A program made the position numbers and the translations under genes. A model generated the notes under the pieces. That model was not told where the DNA came from. It did no database searches and saw only the letters and a list, made by a program, of their open reading frames with translations. A stretch of DNA of 64,000 nucleotides from the NCBI GenBank assembly GCA_043764095.1, contig JAYUKX010000141.1, positions 157,015 through 221,014 of the forward strand. The letters are read 5' to 3'. Shown piece after piece: positions 9,901 to 18,489 of this stretch; within the stretch, counting starts at the first letter, position 1; each line of letters opens with the position of its first letter. Source of the stretch: M3007 sp043764095 (GTDB lineage: Bacteria > Bacteroidota > Bacteroidia > Chitinophagales > Saprospiraceae).

Positions 9901-12900
9901 TTTCGTTAGTGGTCAATAATCGCGCATTTCAACCCGTAGAAACGGTTTGGTATAATATTATTGGAAATAAAAACCTTGAATTTCCCATTCGCGAAGCAGA
10001 TCGCGGCGGTATGATCACCCATTGGATAGCAGTATATGATAACCGCGTTTATGCAGGTACAAGTACTTGGCAAATACCATTCGACAATAAAAAACTCGAT
10101 ATTAAATTTGAAACGTTCCGAGATAAGATGCTGCCGGGCGGTAAAGAAGAATGGCGTTTGCGCATTACCGGGCCTAATAAAGAAAAAGTAGCCGCTGAAT
10201 TGGCTGCTTCTATGTACGATGCTTCTTTAGATCAATTTTCGCCGTTTCAATGGGATTTTAGCCCGTTTTATGGCAATGTAGGCCACGAACAGCCTTATGC
10301 TCAGGGTATTGGAGGTGTAAATGGCATGAATTACATACAATATAATTATAACGATGGCATTCCATATCCTATTCGCAATTACCCAAACTTGAACTGGTAT
10401 GATTTCCCGCTGTACGGCAATCGGGGTAGAATGGGGCGTTCGTTTGGTGATTACGGAGGTGCTCCCGTTATGGAGGACGTGGCACTTATGTCTGCTCCTG
10501 TTATGGCAACTGGAGGCAGTGCGCCAGAAGAAGGATCGAGAGATAATTATAAAAGACCTAGCAGTATGGGCTACTTGTCAGATGACAATGAAAAATCGAG
10601 CAAAGTGGCTGGAGGTATAGTTACCCCCCCGGCCCCCTTACCCGCCCAAATCCGTACTAACCTTAACGAAACCGTTTTCTTTTTCCCTGAATTACGCACC
10701 GATGCCAATGGCGATGTGTTGGTCAAATTCACGATGAATGAAGCGCTTACAAAGTGGAAATTTCAGGTTTTTGCGCATACCAAGGAGTTGCAATACGCTT
10801 TGGCCGAAAAATCGGTAGTGACGCAAAAAGATTTGATGATTACCGCTAATGCACCCCGTTTTTTCCGCGCTGGTGATGAACTAGAATTTGCCGCAAAAAT
10901 TAGTAACCTCACAGATGCGGCTACAACGGGTACGGCCAGCCTCGCTTTGATGGATGCAGCAACCCTGAAACCGCTGGAAACAGAATTGGGATTGACCGCA
11001 CCGGGCGTTACATTCTCCGTTGGTGCCAAGCAATCCACGGCTGTCCGTTGGAAAATAACCATTCCCACCGATTTTACAGGCGCAGTCACTTGGCGCGTTT
11101 TTGCGGAGAGCAAAGCAGGCCGCGACGGAGAAGAAAGTACCGTGCCAGTAGTCACCAATCGAATGCTGGTCACCGAAAGCCTGCCAATGGCTTTACGCGG
11201 GAATCAAGAAAAGACTTTCCGTTTTGACGAATGGAAACCATCTGCAACGCGTACTCCTATGTCTTATACTTTGGAATTTACGTCCAATCCGGCTTGGTAT
11301 GCAGTACAATCACTCCCCTATTTGATGGAGTTTCCGCACGAATGCAGCGAGCAGGTATTTAGCCGATTCTATGCCAACACACTAGCGAGTTCTATTACGG
11401 AGAAAATGCCGGCCATCCGCCGTATTTACGATCGTTGGAAAGGCACAAAAGCGTTGGAATCTAATTTGAGTAAAAATCAAGAGTTGAAATACGCTTTATT
11501 AGAAGAAACGCCTTGGGTGCTGGACGCGCAAGATGAAGCCAAGCAAAAGCAACAAATTGGGCTTTTATTCGACCTTAATAAAATGGCCGACGAACGTACA
11601 CGCGCCATTAATACCTTAAGCGAACGACAGTCTGAAAATGGCGGCTGGCCTTGGTTCCCTGGCGGACAAGAAAGTTGGGGCATTACACAGCATATTGTAT
11701 GTGGTATGGCACATTTAGAGCGTTTACAAGCGTTTACCCTGCAAAACGATGCTACAGCCGCCAATATGATGGATCGCGCAATGGGCTTTTGCCAAGCACA
11801 GGCCGATAAAAATTACGAGGAAATTAAAAAAAGGGTCGAAAAAGGCCAAGCCAAATGGGATGATGACCATTTGAGTAGTCTCGTTATTCAATACCTATAT
11901 GCACGATCGTTTTCGAAGGTGGATAAACCGGATAAAATTTTTGCATTTTATACAAACCTGATAGGGAAATATTGGACAAGTAAAAATTTATATGAACAGG
12001 GATTATTGGCCTTAGTGACGTACCGTATCGGCGATAAAACATTAGCCGCAAGCATTGTAAAATCGTTGAAAGAACGTGCTATGGTTAAGGAGGAACTAGG
12101 TATGTATTGGCCCAATGATTGGGGTATGTATTGGTACCAGTTGCCCGTAGAAACCCAAGCCATTATGATTGAGGTATTCCATGAAGTAGCCGCAGATCGT
12201 ACCGCTGTGGACGACCTTAGGATTTGGTTGCTCAAGAATAAGCAAACCAACCGTTGGGAAAGCACTAAAGCAACCGCTGAGGCCATTTATGCCTTGTTAC
12301 TTACAGGTGACAACTGGCTCGAATCCACCAAAAACGTACAAGTGACTTTGGGTGGACAAAAAATAAACCCTAAGGAATACGAACCCGGCAGTGGCTATTT
12401 TAAACAAACCTGGAGCGGGAGTGAGATGAAGCCATCTTGGTCGGAAGTAAGCGTTAAAAACCCGAATAACACAATTGTTTGGGGGGCAGCCTATCGCCAG
12501 TATTTTGATGATTTGGACAATATTACGACGTTCAAAAAAACAGGTTTGACCATCGTTCGTACTATTTTTAGAGAGCGTAACTCAGCAAAAGGCCCAATGT
12601 TAGAGGCCATAAAAGAGGGCGATAAGATCCAAGTAGGCGACCAAATAAAGGTGCGTATTGAAATCCGTTCGGATCGACAGATGGAATTTGTGCATTTGAA
12701 GGATATGCGCCCGTCGGGTTGCGAACCCAAAAATGTATTAAGTGGCTACCGCTACCAAGGCGGTTTGGGTTATTACGAAAGTACCCGCGATTTGGCGACG
12801 CATTTCTTCATAGATTATCTACCGCGCGGAACATTTGTGTTAGAATATCCGTTGGTGGCTACCCACAAGGGCAATATGTCCTTTGGTATTTCGACGCTAC

Positions 12901-12962
12901 AATCCATGTATGCACCCGAATTTACCTCACACTCTAATGGAATCAGAATAAAAATTGATTAA
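6930..12962 (+). CDS. Bacterial alpha-2-macroglobulin family lipoprotein with thioester motif
   Basis: This is a 2010-residue envelope protein of the family thought to trap attacking proteases. The signal ends in LLATLASC, so it is a lipoprotein. Residues about 30-580 form a mostly helical N-terminal region. Macroglobulin domains start near 590 (TDRSIYRPGQTIYFKG, the MG2 signature). A low-complexity segment rich in Gly, Asn and Tyr (about 1125-1240) could serve as bait region. The A2M domain follows at about 1243 (NETVFFFPELRTDANGDV). Cys1472-Ser-Glu-Gln1475 matches the thioester CxEQ motif, followed by the helical thioester domain. Domains near the end resemble the receptor-binding region. 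In proteobacteria this family often sits beside PBP1C; no pbpC is here. It is monocistronic and ends before a strong hairpin. Confidence 0.9.
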   Translation: MQITLKGILFAALLATLASCHLFNKNKTETTMATTGDYTSEWKIVDSLEQQRLPKSALEKVESIALRARAENNTEQILKTVIYKGKYTVELEEDGIVKAIQLFETEEKTATQPAKAVLQSMLGEMYRNYLQSNGWNLSSRTPIPDGEGGDILTWSAAQIEKRALDLYLSSVEPIELLYNTPVGNFKELIRKGINDSISGNSLHPTLLDILAYRAIAHTSNESSYLNEPSFRFNLDQEAAFAQPDAFVKTKFESEDLNSGKWRTIQMYQKLTEWHLKKPQSPSIVEVTLRRLEFAQNNSSRNDIDKLYISALDDLLKTWKSSPVCTEIMYNQARYWVNRSQIKDAVEICKKAIAAFPDSYGANECKSLLAQLEQPALQLQIEQHNLPEQAILLHLSYKNIDQGTYKIVEWPEETDKQNNEDVQSRLLMAKAVSKTAFTIKNPGDYQQHHTEIMVNPLPSGNYAIVLSKTGNFDKKEDISDYAFFNCTNIAAIRLASSNNYTDYWVVDRATGQPLPGIKGDLMEYRWDNNRNKATYIREVVSDANGNVRIEGDRKNSNMYVIFRSGKNTVRTDYFNNYQQEIPHHSGEVQFFTDRSIYRPGQTIYFKGIALKRNEKYMPSILANTAVTVTLRDANGQERGKMDLKTNEFGTFNATFILPTGVLTGSFSIEAVGDAGSGTTYVQVEEYKRPKFEVTFEPMEGSYRINEQVTVKGLAMNYAGNPSDASKVTWRVVRRTWTPWWWYKRGGGYYNDDVQEIAQGTVTTGVDGKFDIVFKAIPSDEPEAQYPPAFNYEVTAEVTDQSGETRSGETSVKIGKYSVILSNSLELKTILDSLKSVSLITNNLADKKIPTKGIITLQKLSAPDRFFKTKPFQAIDITSIDEATFRKNFPAFAYNEEDLPKNWKPVGAALTYNFDTGKSDKIDLTTQNIAPGHYKVTMEAKDSYGVTVTSEKTVEVRKNTLDFQGAAHISKNQIVHPGETASMTIVTSFPGLFSLVVNNRAFQPVETVWYNIIGNKNLEFPIREADRGGMITHWIAVYDNRVYAGTSTWQIPFDNKKLDIKFETFRDKMLPGGKEEWRLRITGPNKEKVAAELAASMYDASLDQFSPFQWDFSPFYGNVGHEQPYAQGIGGVNGMNYIQYNYNDGIPYPIRNYPNLNWYDFPLYGNRGRMGRSFGDYGGAPVMEDVALMSAPVMATGGSAPEEGSRDNYKRPSSMGYLSDDNEKSSKVAGGIVTPPAPLPAQIRTNLNETVFFFPELRTDANGDVLVKFTMNEALTKWKFQVFAHTKELQYALAEKSVVTQKDLMITANAPRFFRAGDELEFAAKISNLTDAATTGTASLALMDAATLKPLETELGLTAPGVTFSVGAKQSTAVRWKITIPTDFTGAVTWRVFAESKAGRDGEESTVPVVTNRMLVTESLPMALRGNQEKTFRFDEWKPSATRTPMSYTLEFTSNPAWYAVQSLPYLMEFPHECSEQVFSRFYANTLASSITEKMPAIRRIYDRWKGTKALESNLSKNQELKYALLEETPWVLDAQDEAKQKQQIGLLFDLNKMADERTRAINTLSERQSENGGWPWFPGGQESWGITQHIVCGMAHLERLQAFTLQNDATAANMMDRAMGFCQAQADKNYEEIKKRVEKGQAKWDDDHLSSLVIQYLYARSFSKVDKPDKIFAFYTNLIGKYWTSKNLYEQGLLALVTYRIGDKTLAASIVKSLKERAMVKEELGMYWPNDWGMYWYQLPVETQAIMIEVFHEVAADRTAVDDLRIWLLKNKQTNRWESTKATAEAIYALLLTGDNWLESTKNVQVTLGGQKINPKEYEPGSGYFKQTWSGSEMKPSWSEVSVKNPNNTIVWGAAYRQYFDDLDNITTFKKTGLTIVRTIFRERNSAKGPMLEAIKEGDKIQVGDQIKVRIEIRSDRQMEFVHLKDMRPSGCEPKNVLSGYRYQGGLGYYESTRDLATHFFIDYLPRGTFVLEYPLVATHKGNMSFGISTLQSMYAPEFTSHSNGIRIKID

Positions 12963-13008
12963 TTAAGGTTTTATTTAGCAATTAAAATTCTTTTTTTAGT
13001 ACTTTTTT

Positions 13009-13067
13009 AAGGCTCATTTTTTTTATAAAATATTTATAATCAAATATTTATAAAAAAATTGAGCCTT
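13009..13067. terminator. Long AT-rich hairpin after the macroglobulin gene
   Basis: AAGGCTCA (13009-13016) pairs with TGAGCCTT (13060-13067), and the stem continues through T-rich/A-rich arms (TTTTTTTTATAAAATATTT against AAATATTTATAAAAAAAT) with one or two irregularities. The T-run in the stem supports termination of the + strand transcript. The Crp/Fnr gene starts 122 bp further on, with a TACATTTG -7-like box at 13122-13129. Confidence 0.7.
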
Positions 13068-13189
13068 ACTTTTTACCGACAAATTGACATTTATGTATTT
13101 TTCCTGAAATGGCCTTCCCCTTACATTTGTATCATTAAATGTGGCTCTAATCCAAATATTATTTACAAACTACTACTTATTCAAGGGTT

Positions 13190-13870
13190 ATGGAAAATTC
13201 AAACAAAATTCAACTGCTTGCGCGTATGCCAATCTTGTCCGCTCTTCAACCAGCGGAGTTGGAACAATTGGCAAATAGTACGCAACTGAAACGTGTCAAC
13301 CGCTTCCACTTTATTTACATGCCCGATGAAAAGGCAGAATTCCTATATTTTCTTTTGAAAGGGAAGATTAAAATTGGCACATTCGCTTTGGATGGTCGCG
13401 AGGTAATCAAGGAGATCCTTCAGCCGGAGCAACCATTCGGAGATATGGCCATTGCTGGTGAAAAGACCCACAGTGATTTTGCTCAGGCAATGGGAGATGA
13501 AGTAGAAATTTTGACAGTTAGAATGTCCGATTTCTTACACCTGATGCAAGCCAATTCTAACCTGATGTTCTCTTGCTTACAACACCTCAACCAACGCCTA
13601 ATGCGTGTGGAAGACCGCCTCGCATCATTAGTATTGAAAGATGCTCGTGAACGTATCATCGAATTTTTGATCGATACAGCAGGACGTGAAGGACGTAAAG
13701 TAGGTTATGAAACATTGGTTAAGCACCAGTTGACGCAGCAGGAAATTGCTAACTTGACGGGTACTAGCCGCCAAACGGTGACTTCTGTACTGAATGATTT
13801 GCGTAAATCAAATTTGATTTATTTTAATCGAAACAGTATTTTAATCCGCGACCTTCAAAATTTGAGTTAA
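13190..13870 (+). CDS. Crp/Fnr family transcriptional regulator
   Basis: The 226-residue protein has the length and layout of the family. The N-terminal cyclic-nucleotide-binding-like domain (about residues 10-125) includes FLYFLLKGKIKIGTFALDG and the beta-roll GDMAIAGEKTHSDFAQAMG. A long dimerisation helix follows (LNQRLMRVEDRLASLVLKD), then a winged-helix domain with recognition helix LTQQEIANLTGTSRQTVTS (about 180-198). The phosphate-binding cassette is not the full Crp consensus, so the effector cannot be assigned. No cysteine cluster is seen, so it is not an Fe-S Fnr. It is a single gene bounded by two hairpins. Confidence 0.93.
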   Translation: MENSNKIQLLARMPILSALQPAELEQLANSTQLKRVNRFHFIYMPDEKAEFLYFLLKGKIKIGTFALDGREVIKEILQPEQPFGDMAIAGEKTHSDFAQAMGDEVEILTVRMSDFLHLMQANSNLMFSCLQHLNQRLMRVEDRLASLVLKDARERIIEFLIDTAGREGRKVGYETLVKHQLTQQEIANLTGTSRQTVTSVLNDLRKSNLIYFNRNSILIRDLQNLS

Positions 13871-14188
13871 ACACAAGGGAGATGCAACATCGGAATTTGC
13901 CACTATTTCGATGTTGCATACCTTTTTTGAGTTTTTTTTTTCATCCATCCAACTTTTGCTTACTATTCTACGTCTTTCCTTCAACGCATTTACCTTCTCA
14001 ACAAAACGCTCCTATGGCTCCTTACAATTATACCGCTTATCCTTCGTATCAGCAAATATGGTATTATAGCCCTACGCACATTATACACCACCAGCGTAAA
14101 GTACCAATACGCTTGTATTTTACGCTTTTTCAACGGCATGCTTATCAAAGTGCAAATACATCAACATCTGTCAAAAACTAAAAAGCGC
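13871..14188. other. 318-bp convergent intergenic region
   Basis: This lies between the convergent ends of the Crp/Fnr gene and the HhH/barrel gene. It holds the hairpin at 13882-13919 and a run of T. A possible 55-codon frame at 14014-14181 (MAPYNYTAYPSYQQIWYY...) has an ATG but no convincing support and is left uncalled. Confidence 0.5.
13882..13919 (+). terminator. Rho-independent-like terminator of the Crp/Fnr gene
   Basis: ATGCAACATCG (13882-13892) and CGATGTTGCAT (13909-13919) form a perfect 11-bp stem with a 16-base loop, followed by CCTTTTTTGAG and a long T-run. It lies 12 bp after the stop codon. Confidence 0.8.
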
Positions 14189-16210
14189 TTAAAAACTATT
14201 TCTCATTTGCACTTTATACACCGTTTGCCTGCCGGCCACAGTGCCTGAAGTAACGGCCTTTTGTAAATAAGTGGTCTCTACCCTACCCTCCAAACGCCAG
14301 TTCTTTTGGATGCGCCAAGTCAGGTTGAGGTAATATCGGCTGCCCCTTCCCGCAAATCCAGGAATAGAAACTGCCGAAAATAAATCGTTTTCAAAAGAAA
14401 AAACGCGGGTATCAAAGTTTTCGGTGTCGAAAACAGCATATCGAACAGCGCCAGATAGTGGAAAACCTTTGGGTTTACATACCGCTTCTTGGTAAGCCAA
14501 AAATCCAGCGGAACGAGCGTTATTGCCTTCTGTAAAAAATATCCACTCCACCCGACTGCGCAATTCTAAACCTGGCCCAACTTTGTATCCAGTATGCAAA
14601 CGAATACGTTCGCGTTTGTTGTTAACGAGGCCATTTTCGGGGCTTGCAGCATTGCGCTCCTTGGTTTCTGTTTGGCCAATCATATAAGCCTGAAATGTTT
14701 TGTTCGGCTGCCAAAGCACACGCACTAAATATTCTTGGCCATGCGAAGGCGCATCCACGCCAAAGCGCAACCAAGGATGCCGCCAAAGATCGGCATAAGC
14801 ATTTATTTTCCAAGGCTTTGAAGGCCGAATTTCAATACCCGTGTAGAGTCCTTGTTCATTGGCCGCCCCCGAAGAAACCTCTGCAAACGGTGCAGCATAA
14901 ACGGATTGGTAACGAGGATCAAAATAACGGTGTACCAAACCTAACGAAACACGACGATCGGCACCGATCAACAGTCCATTGAGCAGGGCGTATCCACCAT
15001 TATCACTGCGTGCATTTTCGCCAAAAATCAAGTAATTCCGCCAACGGGTTTGATGGTCAATACTAAATCCAGTCAATTGTTTGCCACGAAAAGTATAAAG
15101 CCGATATGGTTGTTCTATCGGTTCAAAAGGACGATCATACCGCAAGTGCAGCGCATTAATACTCACTTGGCCTGCTTTGTGCAAATAAGTGACTGTAGCA
15201 CCGCCCAATATCTCATGGATCTTGCGTTCGTTCTCAATTTCACTAGGTGTTCGGTGCAAACCTGATGTGATAAATGAGGTAAACTTCACTTCATCTGCAA
15301 ATGCATCTACAGTATCTACATTAGCATCGCGCCTGCGATAGGAGGCAAATGTATTGACCTCGATATGCTTGGATAATCGGAAAGTAGCACCAACACCACG
15401 AAGAAAAAAGGCTTCACCAAAAGCACTGTACGCCCCTAGTTTCTTCGCACCACGCAACAATGTTACCGATTCTGCCGATTTGCCGGGTGAAAAACCTGTT
15501 TGGAGTAGCATGCCTTGTCCCATTCTGGCGGTATAGTCGCCTATGGCAAGACTTTTTAAGAATTTTCCAGCAGTATTGTTCAAAAACAAGTGCGCACTAT
15601 AAAAATCAAATCCTTTTTTATTGCTTTTCTTAAAAAATGCCTCACCCGCATCGTTTTCTGCCGTAAATCCAAAACGCAATCTATTATCAAAATTATGGCG
15701 ATATCGAACGGCAAAAGCATTAGCGCCGCCCTCTGCACCATTAGCAAAACGCAAAGGAACACTACGCCCCAAGCGCATTAAAAACTCATTATTCCCTTGA
15801 TAAAGCCCTTTGTATAGTGGTGCAGCGCGTTGGTCAAGGCTACCTTTTCCCACTTCAACAAAAGGCTGAACACGACGAATATCTGTTGCGTCCCAAGTGG
15901 GCACGGCTTGTAACTCATAGATATTGAGGAGATTACCCAGTTTTTTACGATAACTGAGTAATTCTTCTACTTGCAATTCATTGAGCAACTGCAGCGATAA
16001 CAAATCCTCTCTAGTGGCTGTATTCAGATCCAATGGACTTTGGCGCAGGGTTTCCAAGCGTTCCAAAAACAATTGTGCATCGGACTCGCTTGCGCCTTCG
16101 TTACTGCGAAAAAAATTCTCTAGTAGTTCCGATACAGCAGGGTCGTCTTGCTGCGCAGAGATATTTTGTATGGTACAAAAAAGAATAAGGGCAAGTATTA
16201 GTTGACGCAT
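14189..16210 (-). CDS. Helix-hairpin-helix plus outer-membrane beta-barrel protein
   Basis: A signal peptide ends at about residue 19 (NISAQ). Next is a ComEA-like helix-hairpin-helix segment (SPLDLNTATREDLLSLQLLN, then LLSYRKKLGNLLNIYELQAV; about residues 55-110). The remaining 550 residues are alternating aromatic beta strands ending in aromatic-basic VYKVQMRNSF, as expected for an outer-membrane barrel. Proteins of this architecture are common in Bacteroidota and lack a known function. A DNA-uptake role is sometimes guessed from the HhH but is not shown here. It is monocistronic and convergent with the Crp/Fnr gene. Confidence 0.78.
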   Translation of the reverse strand: MRQLILALILFCTIQNISAQQDDPAVSELLENFFRSNEGASESDAQLFLERLETLRQSPLDLNTATREDLLSLQLLNELQVEELLSYRKKLGNLLNIYELQAVPTWDATDIRRVQPFVEVGKGSLDQRAAPLYKGLYQGNNEFLMRLGRSVPLRFANGAEGGANAFAVRYRHNFDNRLRFGFTAENDAGEAFFKKSNKKGFDFYSAHLFLNNTAGKFLKSLAIGDYTARMGQGMLLQTGFSPGKSAESVTLLRGAKKLGAYSAFGEAFFLRGVGATFRLSKHIEVNTFASYRRRDANVDTVDAFADEVKFTSFITSGLHRTPSEIENERKIHEILGGATVTYLHKAGQVSINALHLRYDRPFEPIEQPYRLYTFRGKQLTGFSIDHQTRWRNYLIFGENARSDNGGYALLNGLLIGADRRVSLGLVHRYFDPRYQSVYAAPFAEVSSGAANEQGLYTGIEIRPSKPWKINAYADLWRHPWLRFGVDAPSHGQEYLVRVLWQPNKTFQAYMIGQTETKERNAASPENGLVNNKRERIRLHTGYKVGPGLELRSRVEWIFFTEGNNARSAGFLAYQEAVCKPKGFPLSGAVRYAVFDTENFDTRVFSFENDLFSAVSIPGFAGRGSRYYLNLTWRIQKNWRLEGRVETTYLQKAVTSGTVAGRQTVYKVQMRNSF

Positions 16211-16271
16211 ATTTTACTATTTTTATTTTTACTTTATTAGTACACTGTAAAATAAGTTTTTTTATCGTTTC

Positions 16272-17372
16272 TTAAACATTTTTCCAAAATTCCAGCAATA
16301 CCACCCTTTCATTTTCCCAGTTCCATTCCAGTGCGGCGCTATCACAATTAGATTGCAAAGATCGGTAAAGATCAGATTTATTGGCTAATTCCTGTATTTT
16401 TTCGGCAATGAACTTTGGGCTAAGATGATCCAACAGCACCGCTACTTCATATTGCTGATTGAGAGCCGCGTATTCTGGAAAATTCATGGTCAGCATAGGG
16501 ATACGCGCTTGTACATAATCAAAAAATTTATTGGCCAGCGAATAGTAGTAACTTGCTCCTTTATTTTCCAGCAAATTAAGCCCCAACCAAGCCTGATCTG
16601 TAATATTTTTAAGTGCTTCTGGTGCGATAAATCCTAAAAAACGAACCCTGTTATCTAACTTTATTGACGTTGCGCGTGCGCGTAAATCGGCAGAAAGATC
16701 ACCTTCGCCAGCCAACCACAGCGTAAAACCATCGGGTAGTAACGTCATGGCTTCCAATAACGCCTCTATGCCCCGTCCTTCGTTTAATGCGCCTTGGTAA
16801 AGCAGTATCTTAGGATGTTTTTCTCGAAATACCACCGATGGGATGGCATAAGGCACATTCCGAATGATACCAAATGGAATATGGTACTTTTTTGAAAAAA
16901 CATTGGCCAACGCAGGACCTACGGTATAAGCGTATTTGTAAAAAGGCAACATGATATAGGCAACACCAGCCCAAAACAACTTGACCATCGGGCGATGCAC
17001 CACTTCGGGTACTTCTGTAAAATATTCATGCGCATCAAAGACCCTTTTTTTGCTTTTTAACACAGAGGCCATCCAACCAGCAGGCAAAGTATCCAAATCT
17101 ATAGAGCAAACAGCGTCAAAACGAGTTTTAAGCAAAAAAAACAGCAGTCGGATATTAAACTCTCCATAAAAGGCGAAACCTTTGTGCGTCCAACAGCGCA
17201 ATCGAACTTGGCGAAACGACCGCTTTGGCAGCGGAAGCGAGTTGGGCAATTTACGACCAATCAAACAAACCTCGTAACCCGCATCAACCAACGTGCCACA
17301 GATACGGTGCATACGTTGGTCGTACGAGAGGTCGTTGGTGACTGTAAAAAGGATACGCTGCGGTGGTTTCAT
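16272..17372 (-). CDS. Glycosyltransferase, GT4/GT-B type
   Basis: This is a cytoplasmic GT-B fold glycosyltransferase; donor and acceptor are unknown. The start MKPPQRILFTVTNDLSYDQR is preferred because it begins the first Rossmann beta strand. An in-frame start at 17453 would overlap the divergent plsC gene and adds a segment without homology features. The N-terminal domain includes CSIDLDTLPAGW and VFDAHEYFTEVPE. The C-terminal donor-binding domain shows LLYQGALNEGRGIEALLEAM, LWLAGEGD and VRFLGF, typical of GT4. The final third contains LGLNLLENKGASYYYSLANK, where GT4 enzymes carry the E-x7-E-like site. It is divergent from plsC. Confidence 0.85.
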   Translation of the reverse strand: MKPPQRILFTVTNDLSYDQRMHRICGTLVDAGYEVCLIGRKLPNSLPLPKRSFRQVRLRCWTHKGFAFYGEFNIRLLFFLLKTRFDAVCSIDLDTLPAGWMASVLKSKKRVFDAHEYFTEVPEVVHRPMVKLFWAGVAYIMLPFYKYAYTVGPALANVFSKKYHIPFGIIRNVPYAIPSVVFREKHPKILLYQGALNEGRGIEALLEAMTLLPDGFTLWLAGEGDLSADLRARATSIKLDNRVRFLGFIAPEALKNITDQAWLGLNLLENKGASYYYSLANKFFDYVQARIPMLTMNFPEYAALNQQYEVAVLLDHLSPKFIAEKIQELANKSDLYRSLQSNCDSAALEWNWENERVVLLEFWKNV

Positions 17373-17434
17373 CGCGGCAAAGGAACGATAAAACAATAAC
17401 TTCGACAAACCCAAGGAACAAGAACACAAAATAA

Positions 17435-18199
17435 ATGAAGAAAATACGCGCAATTTTTAGATTGGCCTATTTGGCCATTTACACCATTTGGATCGTAGGC
17501 AGTATCATGCTAGTCAGTTATATAAAAGGCTATAACCCCAATTATTCCATGAGAAGGAGACGGGTATGGGCTCGACATTTGCTTAAAGCCATCGGTATCG
17601 AACTCACCATTGAGGGTACGCCCCCTACTCACCCTTGTTTGATCCTTAGTAACCACAGGGCATACTTGGATCCGATCCTGATCCTCCACGACGTCCTCGC
17701 CTATCCTGTGAGCAAAGCAGAGGTAGAAAATTGGCCAGTTTTGGGTTATGGCGCTAAAGTGACAGGTATATTATATTTAAAAAGGGATAGTATGACTAGT
17801 CGTAAAAGCACCTTGAATGCCATTGCTGATACGATCAAAAAAGAAGGCATCCCAGTGATATTGTTCCCCGAAGGTACCACTTATGGCACGCCCACTACAG
17901 GGGATTTCAAACGTGGTACTTTCCAGTTGGCGGCATCCGAGGGGTTGTCGATTGTGCCAGTGGCCATGGAATATGGCTCAGTAGCGGATTATTGGATCGG
18001 TAAAGAAACCTTTGTGCCGCACTTTTTGAGGCGGTTTCAGGAGCGGCGTATTTATGTGCGTTTAAGATATGGCAGTAGCATACAAGGCAGCGACGCAGTG
18101 GAATTATTACAACAGACGCGGTCTTGGATTGATGCGCAATTAATTGATTTTAAGCAAGATAGGGTGCGGACTTCCTCACTAAAGATGACACCCAAATAA
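17435..18199 (+). CDS. plsC: 1-acyl-sn-glycerol-3-phosphate acyltransferase (PlsC family)
   Basis: The family transfers an acyl chain to lysophosphatidic acid to make phosphatidic acid at the inner membrane. The hallmark motifs are NHRAYLDP (NHx4D, about residues 92-99) and FPEGTTYG (about 146-153). An N-terminal hydrophobic helix (residues about 8-30) anchors it. At 254 residues the length is normal. It stands alone, divergent from the glycosyltransferase, and ends before a repeat-rich convergent spacer. A related lysophospholipid or ornithine-lipid acyltransferase cannot be excluded. Confidence 0.88.
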   Translation: MKKIRAIFRLAYLAIYTIWIVGSIMLVSYIKGYNPNYSMRRRRVWARHLLKAIGIELTIEGTPPTHPCLILSNHRAYLDPILILHDVLAYPVSKAEVENWPVLGYGAKVTGILYLKRDSMTSRKSTLNAIADTIKKEGIPVILFPEGTTYGTPTTGDFKRGTFQLAASEGLSIVPVAMEYGSVADYWIGKETFVPHFLRRFQERRIYVRLRYGSSIQGSDAVELLQQTRSWIDAQLIDFKQDRVRTSSLKMTPK

Positions 18200-18210
18200 G
18201 ATTAAGCAGC

Positions 18211-18476
18211 GCAATTAATTTTTTCTTCGACGCCCATGTTAATTGATAGGAAAACGGATGAAACGGATTGAACGGATTTGAACGGATATACTACATTGAG
18301 CCTCTGCTTTCAAGCCAGCGTCTTGCAATCTGAAAAAATCCGTTGTTATCCGTTCAATCCGTTTCATCCGTTTTTCAATCCTGTTTAGTTTCTAGCATCG
18401 GGCAATTAATTTTTTTTCTTCAACGCCCATGTTAATTGATAGGAAAACGGATTGAACGGATTTGAACGGATATACT
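18211..18476. repeat. Extragenic repeat block with ACGGATTGA-type units
   Basis: Two direct copies (18211-18292 and 18402-18476) begin GCAATTAATTTTTT, share CGCCCATGTTAATTGATAGG and end in GAACGGATTTGAACGGATA. The second lacks one 9-bp unit. Between them, 18334-18375 carries the same units inverted (ATCCGTTCAATCCGTTTCAT), able to pair with 18251-18277 over about 27 bp. It fills the convergent spacer between plsC and rimO. It could terminate both transcripts; the repeat history is more like an extragenic palindrome family. Confidence 0.8.
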
Positions 18477-18489
18477 GAACCTTCTCAAA

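Noticed and set aside
14014..14181. Possible 55-codon gene (MAPYNYTAYPSY...) on the + strand
   Set aside because: It lies in a spacer after a terminator, has no recognised pattern, and is extended by a frame that starts in the hairpin at 13882.
16981..17453. Longer start for the glycosyltransferase at 17453 and small + strand frames
   Set aside because: The start at 17453 would overlap plsC; the internal Met at 17372 begins the GT-B Rossmann strand.
18211..18476. CRISPR array
   Set aside because: The ACGGATTGA-type repeats are contiguous, lack spacers of constant length, and no cas genes are seen.
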